DNA of 64,000 nt. Origin: Scandinavium sp036271055 (GTDB lineage: Bacteria > Pseudomonadota > Gammaproteobacteria > Enterobacterales > Enterobacteriaceae). The position numbers and the translations under genes were made by a program. Position 1 is the first letter of the stretch. Each line of letters starts with the position of its first letter. Location: NCBI RefSeq assembly GCF_036271055.1, contig NZ_DATBBJ010000099.1, positions 124,001 to 188,000 on the forward strand, given 5' to 3'. This document shows, piece by piece, positions 8,340 to 15,981 of this stretch. The notes under the pieces were generated by a model. That model was not told where the DNA came from. It ran no database searches and worked only from the letters and a program-made list of their open reading frames with translations.

Positions 8340-8467
8340 CCTCTAAATAATTCGAGTCGCAGGGCGGCGGCAAGCCAGAGAATCCCCTGGAGCTTACATA
8401 AGTAAGTGACAGGGGTGAGCTGGCGCAGCCAACAAACCTGCGGCTTGAAGTATGACGAGGGAAAATA
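8340..8467. repeat. ERIC intergenic repeat
   Basis: A near-canonical ERIC element of about 127 bases: CTCTAAATAATTCGAGT at one end, then AATCCCCTGGAGCTTACAT, AAGTAAGTGACAGGGGTGAG and GCTTGAAGTATGACGAGG. The central arms CCCCTGGAGCTTAC and GTAAGTGACAGGGG pair. It fills the gap between yhhW and gntR. It is followed by a separate hairpin, AGAACCTTTCC and GGGAAGGTTCT, at 8474-8503 that has no T tract. Confidence 0.92.
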
Positions 8468-8557
8468 AATCTCAGAACCTTTCCGCTTAATCGGGAAGGT
8501 TCTGTTGCGTCCATGATAAACTGATGAAATGTCTCCCCCTTTATCAGCCTCTGGACG

Positions 8558-9553
8558 ATGAAAAAGAAAAGACCCGTACTTCAGGATGTGGCCGACCGCG
8601 TCGGCGTGACCAAAATGACGGTCAGCCGTTTTCTGCGTAATCCGGAACAGGTGTCCGAAGCGCTGCGTGGCAAAATTGCCATCGCCCTGGATGAACTGGG
8701 TTACATTCCCAACCGCGCCCCGGATATTCTTTCTAATTCCACCAGCCGCGCGATTGGCGTTCTTCTTCCTTCCTTAACCAACCAGGTGTTCGCCGAAGTG
8801 CTGAAAGGCATTGAAAGCGTGACCGATGCCTATGGCTACCAGGCCATGCTCGCCCACTACGGCTACAAGCCGGAAATGGAAGAGGAGCGTCTGGAATCCA
8901 TGCTCTCCTGGAACATCGACGGCCTGATCCTTTCTGAGCGCAACCACACCGCGCGCACCCGCAAGATGATTGAAGTGTCCGGTATTCCGGTGGTGGAATT
9001 GATGGACAGCCAGTCGCCGTGCATCGATATCGCCGTGGGATTCGACAACTTTGAAGCCGCACGCCAGATGACGGCCACCATTATCTCTCGCGGTCACCGT
9101 CACATTGCTTATCTCGGCGCACGCCTCGACGAACGTACTATCATCAAACAGCAGGGCTATGAGCAGGCAATGCGTGAGGGCGGGTTAACGCCATACAGCG
9201 TGATGGTTGAACAGTCGTCGTCATACTCTTCCGGCATTGAACTGATGCGTCAGGCGCGTCGCGAATATCCGCAGCTCGACGGTATTTTTTGTACCAACGA
9301 TGATCTGGCGGTCGGTGCGGCATTTGAATGTCAGCGTCTGGGTCTGAAAATCCCCGACGATATGGCGATTGCCGGTTTCCACGGCCACGACATTGGTCAG
9401 GTGATGGAACCGCGTCTGGCGAGCGTGTTGACCCCGCGTGAACGAATGGGGCGCATTGGCGCAGAACGCCTGCTGGCGCGCATCCGTGGTGAAATTGTTA
9501 CACCTAAGATGTTAGATTTAGGTTTCACATTGTCACCGGGTGGATCTATTTAA
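8558..9553 (+). CDS. gntR: Gluconate operon repressor GntR (LacI family)
   Basis: 331-residue LacI/GalR-type repressor. The N-terminal helix-turn-helix is seen in LQDVADRVGVTKMTVSRFLR (about 7-26), followed by the hinge region and a periplasmic-binding-protein-like effector domain. In E. coli it represses gluconate uptake and phosphorylation genes and is released by gluconate. Its targets lie immediately downstream: gntK and gntU, with two GntR operators in between. Its own promoter must lie in the short space after the ERIC element. Length matches E. coli GntR. Confidence 0.96.
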   Translation: MKKKRPVLQDVADRVGVTKMTVSRFLRNPEQVSEALRGKIAIALDELGYIPNRAPDILSNSTSRAIGVLLPSLTNQVFAEVLKGIESVTDAYGYQAMLAHYGYKPEMEEERLESMLSWNIDGLILSERNHTARTRKMIEVSGIPVVELMDSQSPCIDIAVGFDNFEAARQMTATIISRGHRHIAYLGARLDERTIIKQQGYEQAMREGGLTPYSVMVEQSSSYSSGIELMRQARREYPQLDGIFCTNDDLAVGAAFECQRLGLKIPDDMAIAGFHGHDIGQVMEPRLASVLTPRERMGRIGAERLLARIRGEIVTPKMLDLGFTLSPGGSI

Positions 9554-9562
9554 ACCGACAAA

Positions 9563-9578
9563 TTTGAAGTAGATCACA
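9563..9578 (+). promoter_or_regulatory. Predicted CRP site upstream of gntK
   Basis: TTTGA-AGTAGA-TCACA matches the CRP consensus TGTGA-N6-TCACA at nine of ten informative bases. It lies about 120 bases upstream of the gntK start and just 5' of the GntR operators, which fits the cAMP-CRP activation known for E. coli gntKU. Confidence 0.6.
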
Positions 9579-9632
9579 CAACTCAGTTTATCGGCGGAGT
9601 GGTTATTGCTTATCCACGAGTCCGGCAGGACA

Positions 9633-9661
9633 ATGTTACCGATAACAGTTACCCGTAACAA
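9633..9661 (+). promoter_or_regulatory. Tandem GntR operators upstream of gntK
   Basis: Two gnt-type palindromes overlap here: ATGTTACCGATAACAG (9633-9648) and CAGTTACCCGTAACAA (9646-9661). Both fit the ATGTTA-N4-TAACAT pattern bound by GntR. They lie 23-50 bases upstream of the gntK start, so a bound repressor would block the promoter. Confidence 0.85.
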
Positions 9662-9683
9662 ACTGACTTGTGGGAGCAACGCT

Positions 9684-10214
9684 TTGAGCACGACTAACCA
9701 TGATCACCATGTCTACGTTCTGATGGGCGTCTCTGGCAGTGGCAAATCTGCCGTCGCCAGCGAAGTGGCGTATCAGCTTCATGCCGCGTTTCTTGACGGC
9801 GACTTCCTCCATCCGCGCAGCAATATCGTCAAAATGTCTTCCGGCGAACCGCTGAATGATGATGACCGTAAACCCTGGCTTCAGGCTCTGAACGATGCCG
9901 CTTTCGCGATGCAACGCACCAATAAAGTGTCGCTGATCGTCTGTTCTGCACTGAAAAAAAGCTATCGCGACATTCTGCGTGAAGGCAATCCGAACCTCTC
10001 CTTTATCTACATGAAAGGCGATTTCGAGGTTATCGAAAGCCGTTTGAAAGCGCGTAAAGGTCACTTCTTTAAAACTCAGATGCTGGTGACTCAGTTCGAA
10101 ACCCTGCAAGAGCCGGGCGCGGACGAGTCCGACGTGTTAGTGGTCGACATCGACCAGTCGCTGGACGGCGTTGTCGCCAGCACCATTGAGTTAATCAACA
10201 AAGGCAGTAAGTAG
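9684..10214 (+). CDS. gntK: Gluconokinase GntK (thermoresistant type)
   Basis: Phosphorylates D-gluconate to 6-phosphogluconate with ATP, feeding the Entner-Doudoroff and pentose phosphate routes. The 176-residue protein has a P-loop GVSGSGKS near residue 16 and the gluconokinase segments DGDFLHPRSN and CSALKKSYRD. The start is taken as TTG at 9684 (LSTTNHDHHVYVLMG), with GGAG about 8 bases upstream. The longer frame from 9606 would run through the GntR operators and is unlikely. Its stop codon shares one base with the GTG start of gntU. Use of TTG may keep expression modest. Confidence 0.94.
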   Translation: MSTTNHDHHVYVLMGVSGSGKSAVASEVAYQLHAAFLDGDFLHPRSNIVKMSSGEPLNDDDRKPWLQALNDAAFAMQRTNKVSLIVCSALKKSYRDILREGNPNLSFIYMKGDFEVIESRLKARKGHFFKTQMLVTQFETLQEPGADESDVLVVDIDQSLDGVVASTIELINKGSK

Positions 10215-11554
10215 TGAGTACATTAACGCTTGTTTTAACAGCAGTCGGCTCCGTTTTGCTGCTGCTGTTTTTAGTGATGAAGGCGCGTATGCACGCCTTC
10301 GTTGCTTTGATGGTGGTATCTATAGGCGCAGGGCTGTTCTCCGGGATGCCGCTCGATAAAATCGCGGCAACCATGGAAAAAGGGATGGGTGGCACGCTCG
10401 GCTTCCTCGCGATTGTGGTCGCGCTCGGCGCGATGTTCGGCAAGATTTTGCATGAGACGGGGGCCGTCGATCAGATTGCGGTGAAAATGCTGAAGTCCTT
10501 CGGGCACAGCCGCGCGCATTATGCGATAGGCCTCGCAGGGCTTATCTGTGCGCTGCCGCTGTTCTTTGAAGTGGCGATTGTGCTGCTGATTAGCGTCGCG
10601 TTCTCGATGGCGCGTCATACTAAAACGAACCTCGTCAAACTGGTTATTCCGCTGTTTGCGGGGGTTGCCGCCGCCGCCGCGTTCCTGCTGCCGGGGCCTG
10701 CGCCGATGCTGCTGGCATCGCAAATGCACGCTGATTTCGGCTGGATGATTTTGATTGGCCTGTGCGCGGCGATTCCGGGGATGATTATCGCCGGGCCGCT
10801 GTGGGGCAATTTCATCAGCCGTTACGTTGAGCTGCACATCCCGGACGATATCTCCGAGCCGCATCTCGGCGAAGGCAAAATGCCGAGCTTTGGTTTCAGC
10901 TTGGCGCTGATCCTGCTGCCGCTGGTGTTGGTTGGCCTGAAAACTATCGCCGCGCGCTTTGTGGCACCGGGCTCATCGGCCTATGAGTGGTTCGAGTTTA
11001 TCGGCCATCCGTTTACCGCCATTCTCGTGGCGTGTCTGGTGGCGATTTACGGCCTGGCGATGCGTCAGGGCATGCCGAAAGACCGCGTGATGGAAATCTG
11101 CGGTGCGGCACTGCAACCGGCGGGCATCATTTTGCTGGTGATCGGTGCGGGTGGCGTCTTCAAACAGGTGCTGGTGGATTCCGGAGTCGGCCCGGCGCTT
11201 GGTGAAGCACTGACCGGTATGGGTCTGCCTATCGCGGTTACCTGTTTCGTGCTGGCAGCTGCGGTGCGTATCATTCAGGGTTCCGCGACGGTAGCGTGTT
11301 TAACGGCTGTCGGCCTGGTGATGCCAGTGATTGAACCCCTGCATTACAGCGGCGCACAGATGGCAGCACTCTCTATCTGTATCGCGGGCGGTTCGATTGT
11401 GGTGAGTCACGTGAATGACGCAGGCTTCTGGCTGTTCGGTAAATTTACCGGCGCGACCGAAGCGCAAACCCTGAAAACCTGGACGCTGATGGAAACCATT
11501 CTGGGCACCGTCGGCGCGATTGTCGGGATGATTGCGTTTTCATTGCTGAGCTGA
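10214..11554 (+). CDS. gntU: Low-affinity gluconate permease GntU
   Basis: 446-residue inner-membrane proton-coupled gluconate importer of the GntP family, with about 12 or more hydrophobic segments and family stretches such as GPAPMLLASQ, RIIQGSATVACLTA and GGSIVVSHVNDAGFWL. It starts with GTG at 10214, overlapping the last base of the gntK stop, so translation is probably coupled to gntK. The frame is intact. The high-affinity paralogue gntT, which in E. coli sits between malQ and nfuA, is absent from this window, so GntU is the only gluconate permease here. Confidence 0.95.
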   Translation: MSTLTLVLTAVGSVLLLLFLVMKARMHAFVALMVVSIGAGLFSGMPLDKIAATMEKGMGGTLGFLAIVVALGAMFGKILHETGAVDQIAVKMLKSFGHSRAHYAIGLAGLICALPLFFEVAIVLLISVAFSMARHTKTNLVKLVIPLFAGVAAAAAFLLPGPAPMLLASQMHADFGWMILIGLCAAIPGMIIAGPLWGNFISRYVELHIPDDISEPHLGEGKMPSFGFSLALILLPLVLVGLKTIAARFVAPGSSAYEWFEFIGHPFTAILVACLVAIYGLAMRQGMPKDRVMEICGAALQPAGIILLVIGAGGVFKQVLVDSGVGPALGEALTGMGLPIAVTCFVLAAAVRIIQGSATVACLTAVGLVMPVIEPLHYSGAQMAALSICIAGGSIVVSHVNDAGFWLFGKFTGATEAQTLKTWTLMETILGTVGAIVGMIAFSLLS

Positions 11555-11559
11555 TTGTT

Positions 11560-11636
11560 CGCCCGGCGGCGCGTTGCTTGCCGGGCGACATAATAAAAAA
11601 GCCGGGTAGGGCGTTATCGCCACCCGGCTTTTTTTA
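11560..11636. terminator. Bidirectional terminator between gntU and yhgN
   Basis: A first hairpin GCCCGGC...GCCGGGC (about 11561-11586) is followed by AAAAAAGCCGGGT, a loop, and ACCCGGCTTTTTTT (11595-11635). The second has A and T runs on both sides, so it should stop transcripts of both convergent genes. Confidence 0.88.
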
Positions 11637-12227
11637 TCCCTTCATCCACACCCGAATACCGTCCAGGAACATCTGGGTAGCGAGCATCACCAGAATCAAC
11701 CCCATCAGGCGTTCCAGCGCGTTAACCCCTTTCTCGCCGAGCAGGCGCAAAAACAGCCCAGACTGCAACAGGATTGCCACCGTGCCGCCCCAGGCGAGCA
11801 TCAATGCGATAACCAAATGACTCATTTGATTCGGGTACTGATGCGACAACAGCATCAACGTTGCCAGCAGTGACGGCCCGGCTACCAATGGGATTGCCAA
11901 TGGCACAATAAACGGCTCTTCTCCCGCGGGTAAACCGTTGCTGCCGCCTTCGCTGCCGGGAAAAATCATCTTTATGGCGATCAGGAACAAAATGATGCCG
12001 CCGGAGATAGAAACGGTCTCTGCGCTCAGGTTCAGGAAGGTTAAAATTTTCTCTCCTGCGAAGAGAAAAATGAGCATTATCAGCAGTGCGATTAATAGCT
12101 CACGTATCATGATCGCCCTGCGGCGCTTGGGTTCCGTGTGTTTTAGTACCGACATAAAAATCGGCAGATTTCCCAGTGGATCCATAATCAGGATCAATAA
12201 AACCGCCGCGGAAAGGATTTCACTCAT
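11634..12227 (-). CDS. yhgN: MarC-family inner membrane protein YhgN
   Basis: 197-residue integral membrane protein of the UPF0056/MarC family with about six transmembrane segments and the family opening ILIMDPLGNLPIFMSVL. The function of the family is not established; the old link of MarC to antibiotic resistance was not upheld. Its length equals that of E. coli YhgN. It is divergent from asd and converges with gntU, ending right at the shared terminator. Confidence 0.9.
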   Translation of the reverse strand: MSEILSAAVLLILIMDPLGNLPIFMSVLKHTEPKRRRAIMIRELLIALLIMLIFLFAGEKILTFLNLSAETVSISGGIILFLIAIKMIFPGSEGGSNGLPAGEEPFIVPLAIPLVAGPSLLATLMLLSHQYPNQMSHLVIALMLAWGGTVAILLQSGLFLRLLGEKGVNALERLMGLILVMLATQMFLDGIRVWMKG

Positions 12228-12334
12228 TGCATAGTTCCCTGATAATTGTGATTCAAATTTTGCATACGCGTTAAAAATGAACGCGTTAAATAAGTTGCTT
12301 TACTTAATGTTGACGAATCATTGATTTTTTTCAC

Positions 12335-12362
12335 TTGCGACTTTGGCTGCATTTTGTAATGT
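12335..12362 (+). promoter_or_regulatory. Putative asd promoter
   Basis: TTGCGA (12335-12340) and TAATGT (12357-12362) are separated by 16 bases and lie about 75 bases before the asd start. The surrounding bases resemble the E. coli asd promoter as I remember it. No lysine riboswitch is apparent. Confidence 0.55.
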
Positions 12363-12435
12363 GAGGGATGCCCTGCCTTCACTGATGGAAAACGGGGCCA
12401 GCACAACAGCACATACCTTTGCAGGAAAACACGCT

Positions 12436-13548
12436 ATGAAAAATGTTGGTTTTATCGGTTGGCGCGGAATGGTCGGCTCTGTCCTCATGCAACGCATGGT
12501 AGAAGAGCGCGATTTTGACGCCATCCGCCCGGTCTTCTTCTCCACCTCTCAGTTTGGTCAAGCGGCGCCTGCGTTCGGCACTCAAAGCCCAGGAACGTTG
12601 CAAGACGCCTTTGATCTGGAGGCGCTGAAGGCGCTCGACATCATTGTCACCTGCCAGGGCGGCGATTATACCAATGAAATCTATCCAAAGCTGCGTGAAA
12701 GCGGCTGGCAAGGCTATTGGATTGACGCAGCCTCGTCGCTGCGTATGCAAGATGACGCTATTATCATTTTGGATCCGGTTAACCAGGATGTCATTACCAA
12801 CGGCCTCAATAACGGCGTAAAAACCTTTGTCGGCGGTAACTGCACGGTCAGCCTGATGCTGATGTCTCTCGGCGGCCTGTTCGCACAAGACCTGGTCGAG
12901 TGGGTCTCTGTGGCGACCTATCAGGCGGCTTCCGGCGGCGGCGCGCGTCATATGCGCGAACTGCTGAGCCAAATGGGCGCGCTGCACAATTACGTGGCGG
13001 ATGAGCTGGCGAACCCGGCTTCGGCCATTCTCGATATCGAAAGCAAAGTCACCGGACTTGCCCGTAGCGGCGATTTACCGGTTGATAACTTCGGCGTACC
13101 GCTTGCCGGAAGTCTTATCCCATGGATCGACAAACAGCTCGACAACGGTCAGACCCGTGAAGAGTGGAAAGGCCAGGCCGAGACCAACAAAATTCTCGCC
13201 CGTCCCCGCCAAAGCATTATCCCGATTGACGGTCTGTGTGTGCGTATCGGCGCGTTGCGCTGCCACAGCCAGGCCTTCACTATCAAACTGAAGAAAGACG
13301 TTTCTATCCCGACCGTGGAAGAACTGCTGGCGGCGCACAACCCGTGGGCCAAAGTCATCCCTAACGATCGCGAAATTTCGATGCGTGAACTGACGCCTGC
13401 GGCGGTCACCGGCACGCTGTCCACGCCGGTAGGGCGTTTGCGTAAACTGAACATGGGGCCGGAGTACCTTTCCGCCTTCACTGTCGGCGACCAACTCCTT
13501 TGGGGGGCCGCTGAGCCGCTTCGCCGAATGTTGCGGAGTTTATCTTAA
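12436..13548 (+). CDS. asd: Aspartate-semialdehyde dehydrogenase
   Basis: Reduces aspartyl phosphate to aspartate semialdehyde with NADPH, the branch step towards lysine, diaminopimelate, threonine and methionine. The 370-residue protein starts at 12436 (MKNVGFIGWRGMVGSVLM), where the NADP-binding GFIGWRGMVGS loop begins. The catalytic Cys is codon 136 in FVGGNCTVSLM, and the catalytic His region is LRCHSQAF. It is about three residues longer than the E. coli enzyme, partly from a small insertion near NKILARPRQSIIPIDG. A strong terminator follows. Confidence 0.97.
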   Translation: MKNVGFIGWRGMVGSVLMQRMVEERDFDAIRPVFFSTSQFGQAAPAFGTQSPGTLQDAFDLEALKALDIIVTCQGGDYTNEIYPKLRESGWQGYWIDAASSLRMQDDAIIILDPVNQDVITNGLNNGVKTFVGGNCTVSLMLMSLGGLFAQDLVEWVSVATYQAASGGGARHMRELLSQMGALHNYVADELANPASAILDIESKVTGLARSGDLPVDNFGVPLAGSLIPWIDKQLDNGQTREEWKGQAETNKILARPRQSIIPIDGLCVRIGALRCHSQAFTIKLKKDVSIPTVEELLAAHNPWAKVIPNDREISMRELTPAAVTGTLSTPVGRLRKLNMGPEYLSAFTVGDQLLWGAAEPLRRMLRSLS

Positions 13549-13553
13549 AAATC

Positions 13554-13582
13554 AAAAAGGGGTGCTGAGTCACCCCTTTTTT
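13554..13582 (+). terminator. Rho-independent terminator of asd
   Basis: AAAAAGGGGTG, a short CTGAGT loop, then CACCCCTTTTTT: a GC-rich stem followed directly by a T run, starting just after the asd stop. Confidence 0.9.
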
Positions 13583-13794
13583 ACGCCTGTCACTTTATAC
13601 GTAATACAAGGAGTAAATGCGTATGCCTGAATTTTTACCGGGAGTCATGTAAAGCCTTGGCTATGCTTTAAGGGAGAAGTTTTTCCCTGAAGGTGGGATG
13701 GCGCAGAAGAGGAAGCAAACGTGCTGCGTCGTTCAGGTCAAAAAAAGTCGCTACATGTACTGGAAACAGCGACACCTATAACAGGATGAATAGC

Positions 13795-15981
13795 ATGTCC
13801 GATCGTATTGAGAAAGACGTGATTAATGCGCTAATCGCCGGCCATTTTGCGGATCCCTTTTCCGTGCTTGGCATGCATTGCACCGACGCAGGACTGGAAG
13901 TTCGCGCCTTGTTGCCTGACGCCACCGAAGTGTGGGTCATCGAACCCAAAACCGGGCGTAAAGTCGGCCAGCTTGACTGCCTCGACTCGCGCGGTTTTTT
14001 CTGCGGCCTGATGCCGCGCCGTAAAAATCCCTTCCGCTATCAGTTGGCTGTGCTTTGGCATGGACAACAAAATCTGATTGATGACCCTTACCGTTTCGGC
14101 CCATTGATACAAGAGATGGATGCCTGGCTGTTGTCAGAAGGCACGCATTTGCGTCCTTATGAAACGCTGGGCGCGCACGCCGATACGATGGACGGCGTCA
14201 CCGGCACGCGGTTTTCTGTTTGGGCCCCGAATGCGCGACGCGTGTCGGTGGTCGGGCAGTTCAACTACTGGGACGGTCGCCGTCATCCGATGCGCCTGCG
14301 TGCAGAATCGGGCATTTGGGAGCTGTTTATTCCCGGCGCGCACAACGGTCAGCTGTATAAATTCGAGATGATCGATGCGCATGGGAAACTGCGTATCAAA
14401 GCTGACCCGTATGCCTTTGAAGCGCAGATGCGCCCGGAAACGGCGTCGCTGATTTGCGGCCTGCCGGAAAAAATCGAGCAGCCTGAATCCCGCAAACAGG
14501 CCAATAATTTCGATGCACCGATTGCCATCTATGAAGTGCATCTTGGCTCCTGGCGTCGCCATACCGACAACAACTTCTGGCTGAGCTATCGCGAGCTGGC
14601 AGACCAGCTTGTGCCGTATGCCAAATGGATGGGCTTCACGCACCTTGAACTGTTGCCGATAAACGAGCATCCGTTTGACGGCAGTTGGGGCTATCAGCCC
14701 ACCGGCCTTTACGCGCCGACGCGCCGATTTGGCACTCGCGAAGATTTCCGCTATTTCATCAATGCCGCGCATGCCGCCGGGCTGAACGTCATTCTGGATT
14801 GGGTGCCAGGCCATTTTCCTTCGGACGATTTTGCGCTGGCGAAATTCGACGGCACCGAGCTGTACGAACACAGCGACCCGCGCGAAGGCTTCCATCAGGA
14901 CTGGAATACCCTCATTTACAACTATGGTCGCCGCGAAGTGCAGAACTATCTTGTCGGCAACGCGCTGTACTGGATTGAGCGTTTCGGCATTGATGCGTTA
15001 CGTGTGGATGCCGTCGCGTCGATGATTTACCGCGACTACAGCCGTAAAGCGGGCGAGTGGGTGCCGAACGAACACGGTGGGCGCGAGAACCTCGAAGCGA
15101 TTGAGTTTTTGCGTAGCACCAACCGCATTCTCGGCGAACAGGTGCCGGGCGCGGTGAGCATGGCGGAAGAGTCCACCGATTTTGCGGGCGTATCGCGGCC
15201 TCCAGATATGGGCGGCCTCGGCTTCTGGTACAAGTGGAATCTGGGCTGGATGCACGACACGCTCGATTACATGAAGCTCGACCCGGTTTACCGCAAGCAT
15301 CATCACGACAAACTGACGTTTGGCATGCTCTACAACGGCACGGAAAACTTCGTGCTGCCGCTGTCGCACGATGAAGTGGTGCACGGCAAGAAATCGATTC
15401 TCGACCGTATGCCGGGCGACGCATGGCAGAAGTTTGCCAACCTTCGCGCGTACTACGGCTGGCTGTACGCGTTCCCGGGTAAAAAACTGCTGTTTATGGG
15501 CAACGAATTTGCTCAGGGCCGTGAATGGAATCACGACGCCAGCCTCGACTGGCATCTGCTCAATGGCGGCGATAACTGGCACCACGGCGTGCAGCGCCTG
15601 GTGCGCGACCTGAACCTGACCTATCGCCACCACAAAGCGATGCACGAACTGGACTACGACAGTTACGGCTTTGAGTGGCTGGTGGTCGATGACCATGAGC
15701 GCTCCGTGTTTGTGTTTGTGCGCCGTGACCGGCAGGGCAACGAAATCATTGTCGCCAGTAACTTCACGCCGGTTCCGCGTCATGAGTACCGGTTTGGTAT
15801 CAATCAGCCGGGCCGCTGGCGAGAAGTGATGAACACCGATTCGATGCACTACCACGGCAGTAATGCCGGGAATGCGGGCACTGTTCACAGCGATGAAATC
15901 CCGAGCCATAACCGACAGCACTCGCTTGCTCTGACGCTGCCGCCGCTGTCCACCATCTGGCTGATTCGGGAGGGGGAATGA
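13795..15981 (+). CDS. glgB: 1,4-alpha-glucan branching enzyme GlgB
   Basis: Introduces alpha-1,6 branches into glycogen. The 728-residue protein has an N-terminal CBM48-type domain and a GH13 TIM barrel with the nucleophile Asp405 (RVDAVASM), acid/base Glu458 (MAEEST) and the LSHDEVVHGKKS segment with the third acidic residue, then a C-terminal beta domain. The start at 13795 (MSDRIEKDVINALIAGHF) is preceded by AGGA at a proper distance; longer frames add an unconserved leader. Length equals E. coli GlgB. It begins the glgBXCAP cluster and overlaps glgX by four bases (ATGA). Confidence 0.97.
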   Translation: MSDRIEKDVINALIAGHFADPFSVLGMHCTDAGLEVRALLPDATEVWVIEPKTGRKVGQLDCLDSRGFFCGLMPRRKNPFRYQLAVLWHGQQNLIDDPYRFGPLIQEMDAWLLSEGTHLRPYETLGAHADTMDGVTGTRFSVWAPNARRVSVVGQFNYWDGRRHPMRLRAESGIWELFIPGAHNGQLYKFEMIDAHGKLRIKADPYAFEAQMRPETASLICGLPEKIEQPESRKQANNFDAPIAIYEVHLGSWRRHTDNNFWLSYRELADQLVPYAKWMGFTHLELLPINEHPFDGSWGYQPTGLYAPTRRFGTREDFRYFINAAHAAGLNVILDWVPGHFPSDDFALAKFDGTELYEHSDPREGFHQDWNTLIYNYGRREVQNYLVGNALYWIERFGIDALRVDAVASMIYRDYSRKAGEWVPNEHGGRENLEAIEFLRSTNRILGEQVPGAVSMAEESTDFAGVSRPPDMGGLGFWYKWNLGWMHDTLDYMKLDPVYRKHHHDKLTFGMLYNGTENFVLPLSHDEVVHGKKSILDRMPGDAWQKFANLRAYYGWLYAFPGKKLLFMGNEFAQGREWNHDASLDWHLLNGGDNWHHGVQRLVRDLNLTYRHHKAMHELDYDSYGFEWLVVDDHERSVFVFVRRDRQGNEIIVASNFTPVPRHEYRFGINQPGRWREVMNTDSMHYHGSNAGNAGTVHSDEIPSHNRQHSLALTLPPLSTIWLIREGE

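Noticed and set aside
9606..9683. Upstream ATG extension of gntK
   Set aside because: The extension would cross both GntR operators and the family protein begins at the TTG at 9684.
12200..12435. Possible lysine riboswitch ahead of asd
   Set aside because: No conserved lysine riboswitch segments could be recognised in the short leader; only a simple promoter fits.
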